A DNA stretch of 64,000 nucleotides from Pelagibaculum spongiae (GCF_003097315.1 NZ_QDDL01000007.1:147455-211454); one strand, 5' to 3'. Counted from the first letter of the stretch, positions 26,493 through 36,613 are shown. Made by a program: numbers and translations. The notes: generated by a model not told the origin, from the sequence alone.

Positions 26493-28558
26493 TGATGAGT
26501 GATTCAAACCCAGCCGCCCAAGGTGCCAACATGGATGCTAACGTCGATGACTTGCTGATTGAGCAGTTCAGTGGCCGCATTGTTCGCAAGGATTTGACCA
26601 AGCAATTAAAAGAAGGGGCAAATGTCCCTGTTTATGTGCTTGAGTACCTACTTGGTATGTATTGTTCATCCAATGATGACGAATTGATTCGGGATGGCAT
26701 GGAGAATGTGAAACGTATTCTGGCCGAGAACTATGTTCGCCCCGATGAGGCTGAAAAGATTAAATCACTGATTCGTGAGCGTGGCGCTTATAAAGTGATT
26801 GATAAAGTCAGTGTGCGGCTTAACCAGAGAAAAGATGTTTATGAAGCAACGCTATCTAACCTTGGTATTAAGGATGCGGTGGTTCCTGCAAAGCTAGTTA
26901 AAGAGAATGAAAAGCTTCTAACTGGTGGGATTTGGTGCATTGTCACGGTTCAATATTATTTTGAAGAAGGGCAGAAGATTTCACCATTTTCGGTTCTGAC
27001 ACTGAAGCCAATTCAGATGCCATCTATGGATTTGAATGAACTGTTTAGCGCTCGAGAGCAATTCAGCCAGGAACAGTGGATGGATGTTTTGCTCCGATCC
27101 ATTGGTATGGAACCGGACAACCTGGATGGCCGAGTAAAATGGCATTTGCTCGCTCGTATGATTCCGTTTGTAGAAAACAACTATAACATCTGTGAGCTTG
27201 GCCCAAGAGGCACAGGCAAGAGTCATGTTTACAAAGAGTGCTCGCCCAACAGCTTGCTGGTTTCCGGTGGACAGACGACCGTTGCCAACCTTTTTTACAA
27301 CATGAGTTCCCGCCAAGTTGGCTTAGTGGGAATGTGGGATATTGTTGCTTTCGATGAAGTGGCAGGTATTCGCTTTAAAGACCGTGACGGCGTACAGATC
27401 ATGAAAGATTATATGGCGTCTGGATCGTTTGCTCGCGGCAAAGATTCTATTGAAGCAAAAGCTTCCATGGTGTTTATTGGCAATATCAACCAATCGGTTG
27501 AACAACTTGTTAAAACCAGCCACCTACTGGCCCCTTTCCCTGAAGCTATGATTGATACGGCTTTCTTTGATCGCTTTCATGCTTATATTCCCGGTTGGGA
27601 AATTCCTAAGATGCGACCGGAGTTTTTTACTAACCGCTATGGATTAATCACTGACTACCTTGCTGAGTACATGCGTGAAATGCGCAAACGCAACTTTGCA
27701 GATGCAATAGACCGTTACTTCAAGCTGGGCAATAACCTGAATCAGCGAGATACCATTGCCGTTAGACGAACTACATCAGGATTGTTGAAGCTGCTATATC
27801 CCAATGGCAACTTTGATAAAGATGCTGTTAAAGCCTGCCTGATCTACGCACTGGAATGTCGACGTCGTGTGAAGGAGCAACTGAAGAAGCTTGGTGGTAT
27901 GGAATTTTATGATGTGCATTTCAGCTACATCGATAATGAATCGATGGATGAAACCTTTGTTTCGGTGCTGGAGCAAGGTGGCGGAGCACTTATTCCGGAA
28001 GGGCAATCAAAGCCTGGTTTCGTCTACACCATTGGCCGAGGAACTAGTGGTCTAAATGGTTTGTACCGTCTTGAACTTCAAGTCTCACCCGGTAGTGGCA
28101 AGTTGGCTTTGTCTGGCCTTGGTAGTGATACTTCTGCAAAAGAAACGGTGAAGATAGCCTTTGACTATTTTAAGGCGAACATCGGACGAATCAGTGCTTC
28201 TGCAAAAGTACTCAACTACGATTTCCACCTTCACTTTGTTGAACTGCAAAATACTGGTGCCTGTAAAGAGCTAGGATTGGCTAGCCTTGTTACATTCGCC
28301 TCTGGCTTGCTCAAAAAACCGGTTCAAAACCAGATGGTTGTACTCGGAAATCTTAGCTTAGGTGGCAATGTAAACCCAGTAACTGGTCTTGCAGAAAACC
28401 TGCAGGTGGCTTTTGATGCCGGAGCCAAGCGAGTCGCGTTCCCAGTCAGTAATGCTGCTGATATAGCGACCATTCCTCCAGAGTTGTTTACCAAGTTTCA
28501 GAGCAGTTTTTACGCTGACCCCGTAGACGCCGTGTTTAAAACGCTTGGTGTTGATTAA
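26492..28558 (+). CDS. brxL: BREX Lon-like AAA+ protein BrxL
   Basis: A 688-residue BrxL, near the family length. Walker A is GPRGTGKS (residues 237-244) and the Walker B region IVAFDEVAG (~285-293). The C-terminal part is Lon-protease-like (VVLGNLSLGGNVNPVTGLAEN, DAGAKRVAFP). At the place of the Lon catalytic serine motif the sequence reads NTGACKEL, so peptidase activity looks doubtful; the Lys of DAGAKR is kept. BrxL forms DNA-encircling rings and is needed for phage restriction. It is the last gene of the operon, starting at ATG 26492 with ATG 26495 as an alternative. Confidence 0.93.
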   Translation: MMSDSNPAAQGANMDANVDDLLIEQFSGRIVRKDLTKQLKEGANVPVYVLEYLLGMYCSSNDDELIRDGMENVKRILAENYVRPDEAEKIKSLIRERGAYKVIDKVSVRLNQRKDVYEATLSNLGIKDAVVPAKLVKENEKLLTGGIWCIVTVQYYFEEGQKISPFSVLTLKPIQMPSMDLNELFSAREQFSQEQWMDVLLRSIGMEPDNLDGRVKWHLLARMIPFVENNYNICELGPRGTGKSHVYKECSPNSLLVSGGQTTVANLFYNMSSRQVGLVGMWDIVAFDEVAGIRFKDRDGVQIMKDYMASGSFARGKDSIEAKASMVFIGNINQSVEQLVKTSHLLAPFPEAMIDTAFFDRFHAYIPGWEIPKMRPEFFTNRYGLITDYLAEYMREMRKRNFADAIDRYFKLGNNLNQRDTIAVRRTTSGLLKLLYPNGNFDKDAVKACLIYALECRRRVKEQLKKLGGMEFYDVHFSYIDNESMDETFVSVLEQGGGALIPEGQSKPGFVYTIGRGTSGLNGLYRLELQVSPGSGKLALSGLGSDTSAKETVKIAFDYFKANIGRISASAKVLNYDFHLHFVELQNTGACKELGLASLVTFASGLLKKPVQNQMVVLGNLSLGGNVNPVTGLAENLQVAFDAGAKRVAFPVSNAADIATIPPELFTKFQSSFYADPVDAVFKTLGVD

Positions 28559-28574
28559 AACTCTAAAAGCCCTC

Positions 28575-28599
28575 CCCCTTAGTTGTTCATGCTAAGGGG
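28575..28599 (+). terminator. Stem-loop after brxL
   Basis: CCCCTTAG and CTAAGGGG pair around a nine-base loop 17 bp after the brxL stop. Outer bases (AAGCC / GGCTT) can extend the stem with a bulge. The T tract is poor, so termination may be partial. Confidence 0.6.
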
Positions 28600-29166
28600 C
28601 TTCGCTAATTTACCACTGTGTAACCAGCATTAGCAGCGTGTAGCTTTTAACGGGGCTAGCTGGACTAGCAGCATGTTAAAGCGGAAGCTCTGCGACCTTA
28701 TGATAACTTTTCATACCTGAAGTGCTTAAGCTATTTTGCAAATATGATGCTCAATAAATGCTTTGATGAAACCTTGTCTTGCAGGATTGTTCGCTAACAA
28801 TTGTAAATTATTTAGCTTGGGGCGCAGCTAGCCTAGCAATATGTCGATTGAATCGACATAAAATCGACACGTCCGAATCTGACAGTTTGCTAATTAGCTT
28901 GAGCATAAACGGAGTTTAAAAGTAGAGCTGGTCGACGAAATTAGATTTGCAGCTAGCTTTTTCCTCAATTGATTTGCTTTAAGGATCCTTATCCTTTGCC
29001 ATTACACCCTGCAAAGCTGCTCTCCAATGACTGTACCAAGCCGACCATTACTCGGGGCTTATTGGAGTACTTCTATTGAATCGGGTTACGAGCTGCTGTA
29101 TGCATATAAGCATTTCTATCCAAGGGTTGCATTCGCTCTGATAAGCCCACTTATGCAGGCTTGTCC
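28600..29166. other. Non-coding right flank of the BREX block
   Basis: There is no gene. It contains repeated GCTAGC-type short motifs (28657-28670, 28827-28834), an imperfect inverted pair GCTTTTAAC / GTTAAAGC (28645-28682), and the att-like repeat at 28841-28875. Confidence 0.5.
28841..28875 (+). repeat. Right copy of the putative att-like repeat
   Basis: ATGTCGATTG followed by AATCGACA forms a perfect palindrome (TGTCGATT g AATCGACA, 28842-28858), then AAATCGACACGTC and CGA. The 3' half and the overall spacing match 4231-4265 in the same orientation. The pair encloses about 24.6 kb including all BREX genes. Confidence 0.5.
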
Positions 29167-29811
29167 CTATCTTTTTTCACCCAAAACCTTCAGAGCATCA
29201 TGGGATTTGTAAATGCTAGCAATGGTCCAGCAATCAACCTTAAACTGATCTCCGAACAATGGATTAGTGCAGAAATGATATGGATCCCCACCTTTGGTGA
29301 GCATTATTTGAACTAATTCAGCTTCATTGACTTCTACAGCCAACATTAGAGGAGTATGACCATTAACCGGGCTGGTATGAACTGCATTAGGGTTTGCACC
29401 TCTCTCCAGCAATAGCTTGGAAATCTGCAGGAGTTTTTTGTAGTCGTAACGCTGCTTCTGATTCTCAATATCATTTTTTCTTAACCTGTCCATCCATTCT
29501 TGACTTGTAGGGTCTGATGCAAGCTGCTGAAGATGTTTTTTGATTTCACTATCAGTAGAACCGAACATACTGAAGGAATTTCGACGTACTGTTTCAATCA
29601 AAACCGGGTCATCTGGACGTATTTGCTGGAATGCTTCAAGGCATTGTTTCGTTGTTTTTTTAAGCATACCAATATTCTTTAAGCAGAAGTTCAGTGCAGT
29701 TTGCTCATCGGTGTCCCCGCGCAAGTCAACCTCCGCTCTCATATCAAGCACAGATTCAACAATATCAGGCATGCCTGTTTCAACGGCTTTCAGTAACGGT
29801 GAAAACCTCAA
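29167..29811 (-). CDS. Ankyrin-repeat protein, probably 5'-truncated
   Basis: A 214-residue frame with ankyrin repeats: SPLLKAVETGMPDIVESVLD (residues 4-23) and ANPNAVHTSPVNGHTPLMLA through VQIMLTKGGDP (~137-175). The only start is TTG 29811 with no ribosome-binding site, and the reading begins inside a repeat, so the true N-terminus has probably been lost at the junction with the IS200-like element that starts about 100 bp further on. Ankyrin repeats mediate protein-protein contacts; the target is unknown. Confidence 0.6.
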   Translation of the reverse strand: MRFSPLLKAVETGMPDIVESVLDMRAEVDLRGDTDEQTALNFCLKNIGMLKKTTKQCLEAFQQIRPDDPVLIETVRRNSFSMFGSTDSEIKKHLQQLASDPTSQEWMDRLRKNDIENQKQRYDYKKLLQISKLLLERGANPNAVHTSPVNGHTPLMLAVEVNEAELVQIMLTKGGDPYHFCTNPLFGDQFKVDCWTIASIYKSHDALKVLGEKR

Positions 29812-29916
29812 TTTTATTCAATAATAGCCGAGATTTAATAGGTACAGTATCTGTCACAGAAGTTAACAAAAACGAAATTAGCTGATTGTTTAATCTGTTA
29901 CCCAATAACTCAACAA

Positions 29917-30490
29917 CCACCGGCTAAAGCCGGTGGGTTCGTCTTACGGACTGAAAGTCCGGATACGGGTCCAAGACCCGTTGCTGGCGACTAACATTCC
30001 GTTCGGAAATTATCTGCTACTTTTGGCTCGAAATGATGCTCTAAATATTCCTTTATCATTTCTTCCGTCACATCACCTGAAGTCACACAAAAATAACCCC
30101 TCCCCCAAAAATGCCGACCCCAGTATCTTTTCTTCAAATCAGGAAAACTCTCAAAAAGCTTTGTTGAGCTTCTTCCTTTGATTCGACGCATGATTTCGCT
30201 TGCAGCTATATTGGGTGGCGCAGACACAAAAAGATGGACGTGATCTTTACTAATCACACCCTTCAAAATTTCTATTTCAAAAGCTTGGCAAGTTTCTCTT
30301 ATCAACTCTCTAGCTCTTAAACCTACATCACCTTTGAGTACCTAATAACGATATTTCGTTACAAATACAAAGTGATATTGAATTTTAAACGCAGTATGAC
30401 TTCCGTAGCGATATTCCAAAACACTGCCCACTCAGCCCTTCAAACGAAACGCTAAATTATCATAGCTAAAGCTGACCGGCTAAAGCCGGT
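29917..30490 (-). mobile_element. IS200/IS605-like element 1, decayed
   Basis: The tnpA pseudogene is bracketed by matching hairpins. CCACCGGC TAAA GCCGGTGG is at 29917-29936 and ACCGGC TAAA GCCGGT at 30475-30490. Two more stems, GGACT/AGTCC (29948-29960) and ACGGGT/ACCCGT (29965-29981), follow the first one. Hairpin ends without inverted repeats are the mark of single-strand-transposing IS200-type elements. Confidence 0.75.
29991..30419 (-). pseudogene. tnpA: IS200-type TnpA (Y1 HUH transposase) with an amber stop
   Basis: The frame opens at TTG 30419 (EYRYGSHTAFKIQYHFVFVTKYRY), meets TAG at 30344-30342, and continues in frame to 29991 with SKDHVHLFVSAPP (the HUH motif is His-Val-His), MRRIKGRSSTKLF and RGYFCVTSGDVTEEMIKEYL. 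The catalytic Tyr is expected in the last part. About 142 residues is the family length. One nonsense change (probably CAG to TAG) is the only visible lesion, so this copy died recently or needs suppression. Confidence 0.8.
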
Positions 30491-30519
30491 GGTTTTAACC
30501 TTATCATTGGAGAATAAAT

Positions 30520-31060
30520 AAAACAGGGCAAGCCCTCTCGCCTGTGGCTCGCCTCTTACGGAGCGGGGTATTTTTAGTGCAAACCTGCTAGAAAATCGCC
30601 AACTGATTTTCTTGATGTAAATTTTCGTACTTTTTTCTTTGGTTTTTTTACATATTTGCCAATCATCTGCTCGTCACCGCACTAGCGAAATATCCATCCG
30701 ACCAAAACTCTCCACTCCACAATTAGTTTTTCACTTCTGGGCATCGCTTGAATATTTCTCGTACCGTTATACTTTTCATAAGCCTTACCAGTTTCGTCAC
30801 GCTGTACATGGCACCGATTGCTCTAAAAAATGCACATAATTTCCGTCTGTTCTTATCTCAAGGAATGTAACTTCATATTTCAACTCAATATCAAGGCATA
30901 CGTTTCTTAATTCTTTTTAAATTCGACCATTGAACACAACCCTTTGGTATTTAGCTGTAAAAACAAGATAATATAGGAAAATAGTTACATTATGGCTCTT
31001 ATGAATAAACTCGATCATGGCAAAATATTATACCAAAATCACGCCGCAAGCGGCGGAGAA
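30520..31060 (-). mobile_element. IS200/IS605-like element 2, decayed
   Basis: A second, different Y1 transposase relic. A hairpin CGCCGC AA GCGGCG (31042-31055) lies at its 5' side and a GGGCTTGCCC-type stem with GAGGCGAGCC (about 30523-30566) at its 3' side. The borders are approximate. Confidence 0.6.
30574..31018 (-). pseudogene. tnpA: IS200-type TnpA, degenerate second copy
   Basis: From ATG 31018 the reading is EFIHKSHNVTIFLYYLVF, TAKYQRVVFNGRI, stop, KELRNVCLDIELKYEVTFLE, then a frameshift after QSVP, SVTKLVRLMKSITVREIFK, another stop, LWSGEFWSDGYF, and a last frame GDEQMIGKYVKK to TAA 30574. This is the SHNV-type TnpA of IS200/IS605 elements. Two stops and at least two frameshifts make it dead. 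It is not closely similar to the neighbour at 29991. Confidence 0.75.
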
Positions 31061-32097
31061 TTAAACCCGAAGAGATTAAACAATGGACAGTCACTTTCGT
31101 GAAGCCAATTCTCAAAAGAGCTAACTACATTTACTCCTGAATTAAATAATTTGAATGTTTTAATTTGTTTATTTTCACAAAACGAAGCAAGCACGCACCT
31201 ATGATTTATAACTGTTGCTTTGAAAAAAAACCTGGAAATATTTGCTGTTGCTTTCCCACCTTTTCCTATTGCCACATATAATTTCACATTCGGAAATCGC
31301 GCCTTCCCTGAATAAAATCACAATCTCTTTGATTGAAATAGTCAAAAAACTCATAGCAAAACAATCTCTTCAGAAGTCATGTTCGCACAAACAACAGCGC
31401 CAAACAAACTATTAATGCATTACATGAAAATCAGCAAGCGTTAAAATAAAATAAAATATTAGACAGACTATGTCGGCGTAATACAAAGAGAATTATTAAT
31501 TAAATATCATAACCTTAACATATCACAGGCTTTTTTTAGTCGTTCGCCCTGTATTTCGTTGGCTCGAAAATTGAAGGCTAAAAAACCAGCATCTGATCCA
31601 CACATCTCTAGAAAAAACCAGCTGAAATGAAGGGTTGACTTCACATTAAAGAAACGCCAATTTAAATACCAGAAATGCAACCCAACAGTTAAGAAATGGT
31701 CGCCTGCAACAGCACTTGTGAAATCCACCTGCTTTTACATATAAGCTATATTTTCAAGCAGATTGTTTCCTCCAGATCCAGTAGAATTAATCTATTATGT
31801 TGATCGTTATTTTAAAATAAAATTTGATTTTATTAATGCCTATGATCTATCTCTTAAGTTATCTGAATTCTTAGTTAAAAATAAAAGCAGCATGCAAATG
31901 CAAACATTCCTGCACATGATAATAGTAACATTTAGTTTCAAAACATATTCGATTCACAAGAAATAACTTTACGATTAAAAAATATTGAAATAATTTATGC
32001 TGAAATTTACGCCATCAGTGCATATGTCCCATAAACATGCCACTAGTGAGTAAAAAATTAATCTTAAGACACGAATGTACATACTAGGAGTACAAGA
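31061..32097. other. AT-rich region upstream of the recombinase trio
   Basis: I see no gene with coding character; minus-strand frames at 31039-31287 and 31507-31728 lack ribosome-binding sites and recognisable motifs. It separates the dead IS200 elements from gmtY and must contain the trio promoter. It could also hold one end of that element. Confidence 0.5.
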
Positions 32098-33579
32098 ATG
32101 AAAATAGCTCCAATTGCAAGGAATCATGTTGTTGTTAGGCAAAGAACAGCAGGCAAACATTCTACTGTGATACCTGTTCTTTACTTGGGAACAAGCGCCG
32201 GTTACCACGTAATGTGGGCTCTTGTTGATTATTTTGTCAGATATTCTGCCAACTCTGATGCCTGGAAGAGAAACGTAGCGAGAGCAGTCGGGTTGTTCTA
32301 TGACTATGATAAAGCCAGAAATAGAAAAGTTCATTCGAGTAAAATTCTTCTTAGAGAGTTCGTTCAAGATTTTTGTTTTGGGACCATCGATCCTGAGTCA
32401 CATTTAGACACAACAGGCCTGTACTGGGCACCGTCCGGACTGCGTGTAGCAAAACGAATCAGTGCAGCGCTTGAAAATTTTATAATTTGGCTTGAATTTG
32501 AAAAAGATCAGCACTCAGGATTACTGGATTACATTTCTAAATGCCGCGAAGGTGAGAAGATCACTCTCAGAGAACTTCATGCAGGATATAGTATCGCCAA
32601 ATTTTCGATGCTAGAGCATCTGAAAGACCCAAGAAACATAGCACGAAGATTACTAAGTAAAAAAACAAGATTTGGATATCAATTCGGCGATGATCCTTCC
32701 TCCTCACTAATAGCTGGAAATGATTATAAGTGCTTTCCCACCGAACTAATATCTCCAATCCTTGAGCATGGTTTCATCAAGAATGAGTATGCATCAAACA
32801 TTTTCGAACGTGAAGATATCACAGCAAAAATGATTTTTCTTTTGTTAGTGCACACAGGCCTGAGAAAAGGGGAGCCTCTGCATCTTTGGGTTAGTGACGT
32901 GATTATTCCATTCGATTCGCATTGCAGAGTTACTCTTCGGCACCCTTCCTTTGCACCAACAAAAATAGCAGGAGAACAATACGATAGGCGTACTTATCTG
33001 CTTCAAAGAAAACTAAGACCTCGTAATGACAATTACAATAATAAAAACTACAAAGTAGGCTGGAAGCAGCTCGATGTAGATCGCAAAGAGTTTAGTGCTG
33101 AAGCATTTTGGCTCCATGAGTCATCACAAGCCATATTTGCAAAGCTTTATTCTATATATTTGAATTATTATCGCGCACCTTTACTAGAAAGATACAAAAA
33201 AAACCATGGCACCGATCATCCTTTTTTATTCGTAGCCGCTGGAATAAATAGAACGACCGGTGAAAGCTTCGAAGGTGCTCCACTTTCTTTGGCTGCGCTT
33301 GAAAAAGCATATGACAAAGCTCTAGATCGAACTCAAAAAAAATTAAATATTAAAATACCTCGCGGCAGAAGCTCTAACATGAATCTTCACTGCTTAAGAC
33401 ATCATTATGCAAAAGCAATGATGATGTCTGGTGTTACTGACAAAGTAATTCAAAAATGTCTTCATCATAGAACAATCAATTCACAACAAGCCTACAAAAC
33501 ATTGTCTTCAGAAAAAATTAGAGCGATGCTAAGCGAATTCACGATAACCGCTACGCTACCAGAAAACATTAATATATAG
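32098..33579 (+). CDS. gmtY: Tyrosine recombinase, gamma-mobile-trio GmtY
   Basis: A 493-residue tyrosine recombinase. The catalytic set is visible: Arg256 in HTGLRKGEPLHL, His431 and Arg434 in LHCLRHHY, a later His in CLHHRTIN, and the nucleophile Tyr466 in QQAYKTL. AGGAG stands nine bases before ATG 32098. It is followed directly by a ~1000-residue second recombinase-like gene and a ~230-residue third gene, the order described for gamma-mobile-trio (GMT) elements, a gammaproteobacterial mobile class rich in defence cargo. Three-gene recombinase modules of this kind also occur in Tn554-like elements. Assignment to GMT rests on size, order and motifs. Confidence 0.78.
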   Translation: MKIAPIARNHVVVRQRTAGKHSTVIPVLYLGTSAGYHVMWALVDYFVRYSANSDAWKRNVARAVGLFYDYDKARNRKVHSSKILLREFVQDFCFGTIDPESHLDTTGLYWAPSGLRVAKRISAALENFIIWLEFEKDQHSGLLDYISKCREGEKITLRELHAGYSIAKFSMLEHLKDPRNIARRLLSKKTRFGYQFGDDPSSSLIAGNDYKCFPTELISPILEHGFIKNEYASNIFEREDITAKMIFLLLVHTGLRKGEPLHLWVSDVIIPFDSHCRVTLRHPSFAPTKIAGEQYDRRTYLLQRKLRPRNDNYNNKNYKVGWKQLDVDRKEFSAEAFWLHESSQAIFAKLYSIYLNYYRAPLLERYKKNHGTDHPFLFVAAGINRTTGESFEGAPLSLAALEKAYDKALDRTQKKLNIKIPRGRSSNMNLHCLRHHYAKAMMMSGVTDKVIQKCLHHRTINSQQAYKTLSSEKIRAMLSEFTITATLPENINI

Positions 33580-33588
33580 GTGGATGAT

Positions 33589-36500
33589 ATGGGCGATGAT
33601 TTTAAAATTTCTGGTCTTTTTGGATTTGATCATTCTGTCACTTCTCATACTGAAGGCAGTAAGAACATTCTCAAACTTTTTGTAAGAACACGCAAAAAAA
33701 ACCACTGCACACTTGATTTAAAAAATTATTTTTCCGCAATCCCTTTCTTGGAGAATCTTATTGACAAGAATGCGATTGATATAAATAGCTATTTTTTTTA
33801 CCAAAATTCTTGCGGGAAAAAGATTCCAGTGACAGAATTTTCAAGAGGCTGCCCTAGTGAAATTTTTAATGAGACATTTAATATTTTTAATCATACAAAT
33901 GAATTGGACAACATAAAAACTAAAGGAGGAAGGCGGTCTGCTGACGTTAATTTAGCTTTTGCTTTGCGTGTATTACATATTATTACAGGGATTGATTCAA
34001 TACGGGACTTGGCCTTAGAACAATTCGAGGCTTTCATTACACCGTTGCGGACTGAAAAAAATCGCTGGAAAGATGATATTGATTCACACAGTCAGAAAGC
34101 ATTGCGACAGATTGCGAATTCTGCTGATATTATAAACGACTCTTCTTCTTTTCAAAAGGTCGTAACAGTTCAGCGCTCAGATGCATATGGCAACACAAAA
34201 GATCTGTTCAATGGCGGACTTGATTATATGTCAGAGTGGGTAAAATACTGGAAGAGTTACCTTGAGTTCAAACAACTTTACTCTACAAAAGAATATCGTC
34301 GGGCCTTTAGCAACTTTAAAGATTATTTAGTTGATCAATATCTCGGAGATGATTTCATCGGTCACCCAATGCAGTACTTTTCGTCATATCGCAATGAAAA
34401 TTTTAGAGTTTGGCTGGAAAATTCTGCTAAGAAAAACAAAATCACGGCTCGAACAGTGATCTCTAGCCTTGCATACAATAATGACTTTGCTAACTGGTAC
34501 ATAGCCGAACATCTTTCTGGTAAAAATAGGGGGGATCTTACAACTTCTTATTCTATTATACCGCTGCATAAAATAACTGAGCTTAAAATAAAATATTTAG
34601 GAAGATCCTCATATTCCGCGCCAACTGAATCAGTTAAAGCAGCTCCGCCCCTTTGGATTGTCCAAAGACTGAAAGAGATCCTATCCGAAGATGATTTTGC
34701 TTGGCCAAGACTTAAGTCCTCTGAGTATGACCCTGGTATTTTAGATAAGGCTGGAAATAAAGTGTGGATTCCTGTTATTACCTACTTGTATCTAACAATG
34801 CTAGAAATACCCTTAAGAAAAATTCAAGTGCTAAGGCTAGATTCTGGCGAGGGAGATGAGCACACCTATGTTCCAAAAACAGATAAATGGAAAAAGAATA
34901 ATCATTTCTGTGCAAATTACTGGAAAAACAATCCTGCTGTGAAAGTTGCGAACCGAGGTGTATTACGTAAGAAAAAAATCCCTGGGTCCTTAACTCCATC
35001 GTTAAGCCTTTATATTAACAGTAACAAAACTTCGGATCGGCAAGAAGGTTTCGGTGAGCACTCAGGATATGAAATACCCTGGAAAAATACAAATGTGATC
35101 CAACTATTTCACAGCCTTAGAGCTTGGCAAGAAAAATACAACCCTCAAACTGATCCTGTTCGGTATCGTGACATCCCTGACTCTATTTTCGATGGAAAAC
35201 AGTCGAGTTCAGTATTAAAATCTATACCTGATCGATTTTACCTATTTAGAGCAGGAAAAAAAACCAGAGGAGGTAGCAGACTAATGCCTCCCACTAAACA
35301 GGCACTAGTTCAATTTTGGAATGACTTAATTGAAGAGCTTGAAATACGATTGCATGCGGAGGGGGTTGATGTTCAGCTTGTTTTAACCAGAAATAAGCAA
35401 AGTGGTTATGTTCAGAGTTGTTATTATACGCCGCATTGTCTTCGAGTCGCAGGCTTGACTGCTTTGGCCGAAAAGGGAGTTCCACTCGAGGTGCTGAGTA
35501 AAATAGTCGCAGGGCACAAGAGTATTCTGATGACGTTGTACTATATCAAGCATCATCCGAGCCATATAACCGAAATCCTTAATGAAGCAAGCAAGAAAGT
35601 TGAAGACTCCACACATGAAAGTTACGTAAGCTGGTTAAAAGAAGCATCTTGGGACCAGGTTGCAAAGTATTCAGTATACAATTCAGACGATGCAATCAAT
35701 GCTATTAAATCTACGACTGGGACTTGTATTTCGGGACTATGGGACTCAACAAACTTTGGAGTGTGCCCATACGCAGGAACCCGATGCCACGACGGAGGAG
35801 AAATCATTAATAAAAAGGGCAAGAAGAGTAGCTATACAAGTGTCGATGACAAGAACTGCGTGGTCTGCAGACATTTTATCACCGGTTTGCCATGGTTGAA
35901 CCAGTTATGGGTTCATGCTAACTCATTGATATTGAAATCAGAAAAAAAGGGAGCTGCTTTCCGAAAAGTTGAAAAAGATGTCTATAAACTAAAGTGTCAA
36001 CGTATTGATTTGTTAAATCAGAATAAGACACTGCCTTCTGAATTAACTATAGAGATAAAAAAAACTGATGCTTTAATGGAAAAGGTTTCAAAAGAGTTAG
36101 ATGTAACTTTGAATACCTTGCACGCTACTCATAATCTTATTGAAAAAATAAAGCATGTCCAAACTGAAAGCAATATTGATGATCATAATGAAAACCTGCC
36201 AGCACTCCTTCTAGATAGTAATAGCGATTTCAATACTGACTATATTGAAACTCCAAGCAATTTTGCTTCGTTAGATCTTGTTGTTCAAGCAAGTCGAGTA
36301 TATCACCATGAAAGAAACGAAGACTTTGAGCGAGAGCGTGATCAGTTTATTGATGCAATCCTATTGCATAATAATTATCAGCCTCTCATGCTCATATCTC
36401 TTTCCGAAAAAGAAAAACAGTGCGCTGCCGATGCACTCGCAAAAGTTTTAATAACACAAGTCAATGCCGAAGATCTGAACCTTTTACGTGATGGACGAAT

Positions 36501-36597
36501 AAGCCTTCAAGAATTGGGGGTAGACTCTTCTTTTTCAAAAGTAACTGCCCAGCTATCTTCATCGATAAAAAAAATGAAGGGGATCGGCTGCAACTAA
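33589..36597 (+). CDS. gmtZ: Large integrase-like protein, gamma-mobile-trio GmtZ (VPA1269-like)
   Basis: About 1002 residues. A divergent tyrosine-recombinase core lies in the middle: LEIPLRKIQVL (Arg near 410), HCLRVAGLTAL (~617-627), AGHKSILMTLYYI (~645, the Tyr candidates). The N-terminal 300 residues are unlike common integrases. Downstream there are Cys clusters (FGVCPYAGTRCHDGG, NCVVCRHFITGL) that may bind zinc, then a coiled-coil-rich tail. I prefer ATG 33589 because AGGTGG sits five bases upstream; a GTG at 33580 is the alternative. It follows gmtY nine bases after its stop, so the two are coupled. It is named by match in size and position to GmtZ. Confidence 0.75.
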   Translation: MGDDFKISGLFGFDHSVTSHTEGSKNILKLFVRTRKKNHCTLDLKNYFSAIPFLENLIDKNAIDINSYFFYQNSCGKKIPVTEFSRGCPSEIFNETFNIFNHTNELDNIKTKGGRRSADVNLAFALRVLHIITGIDSIRDLALEQFEAFITPLRTEKNRWKDDIDSHSQKALRQIANSADIINDSSSFQKVVTVQRSDAYGNTKDLFNGGLDYMSEWVKYWKSYLEFKQLYSTKEYRRAFSNFKDYLVDQYLGDDFIGHPMQYFSSYRNENFRVWLENSAKKNKITARTVISSLAYNNDFANWYIAEHLSGKNRGDLTTSYSIIPLHKITELKIKYLGRSSYSAPTESVKAAPPLWIVQRLKEILSEDDFAWPRLKSSEYDPGILDKAGNKVWIPVITYLYLTMLEIPLRKIQVLRLDSGEGDEHTYVPKTDKWKKNNHFCANYWKNNPAVKVANRGVLRKKKIPGSLTPSLSLYINSNKTSDRQEGFGEHSGYEIPWKNTNVIQLFHSLRAWQEKYNPQTDPVRYRDIPDSIFDGKQSSSVLKSIPDRFYLFRAGKKTRGGSRLMPPTKQALVQFWNDLIEELEIRLHAEGVDVQLVLTRNKQSGYVQSCYYTPHCLRVAGLTALAEKGVPLEVLSKIVAGHKSILMTLYYIKHHPSHITEILNEASKKVEDSTHESYVSWLKEASWDQVAKYSVYNSDDAINAIKSTTGTCISGLWDSTNFGVCPYAGTRCHDGGEIINKKGKKSSYTSVDDKNCVVCRHFITGLPWLNQLWVHANSLILKSEKKGAAFRKVEKDVYKLKCQRIDLLNQNKTLPSELTIEIKKTDALMEKVSKELDVTLNTLHATHNLIEKIKHVQTESNIDDHNENLPALLLDSNSDFNTDYIETPSNFASLDLVVQASRVYHHERNEDFERERDQFIDAILLHNNYQPLMLISLSEKEKQCAADALAKVLITQVNAEDLNLLRDGRISLQELGVDSSFSKVTAQLSSSIKKMKGIGCN

Positions 36598-36613
36598 CAG
36601 CTAACTTAATACT

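Noticed and set aside
28640..28685. attC-like imperfect palindrome (GCTTTTAAC / GTTAAAGC)
   Set aside because: It lacks the RYYYAAC/GTTRRRY core signatures and there is no integron integrase or cassette array in the window.
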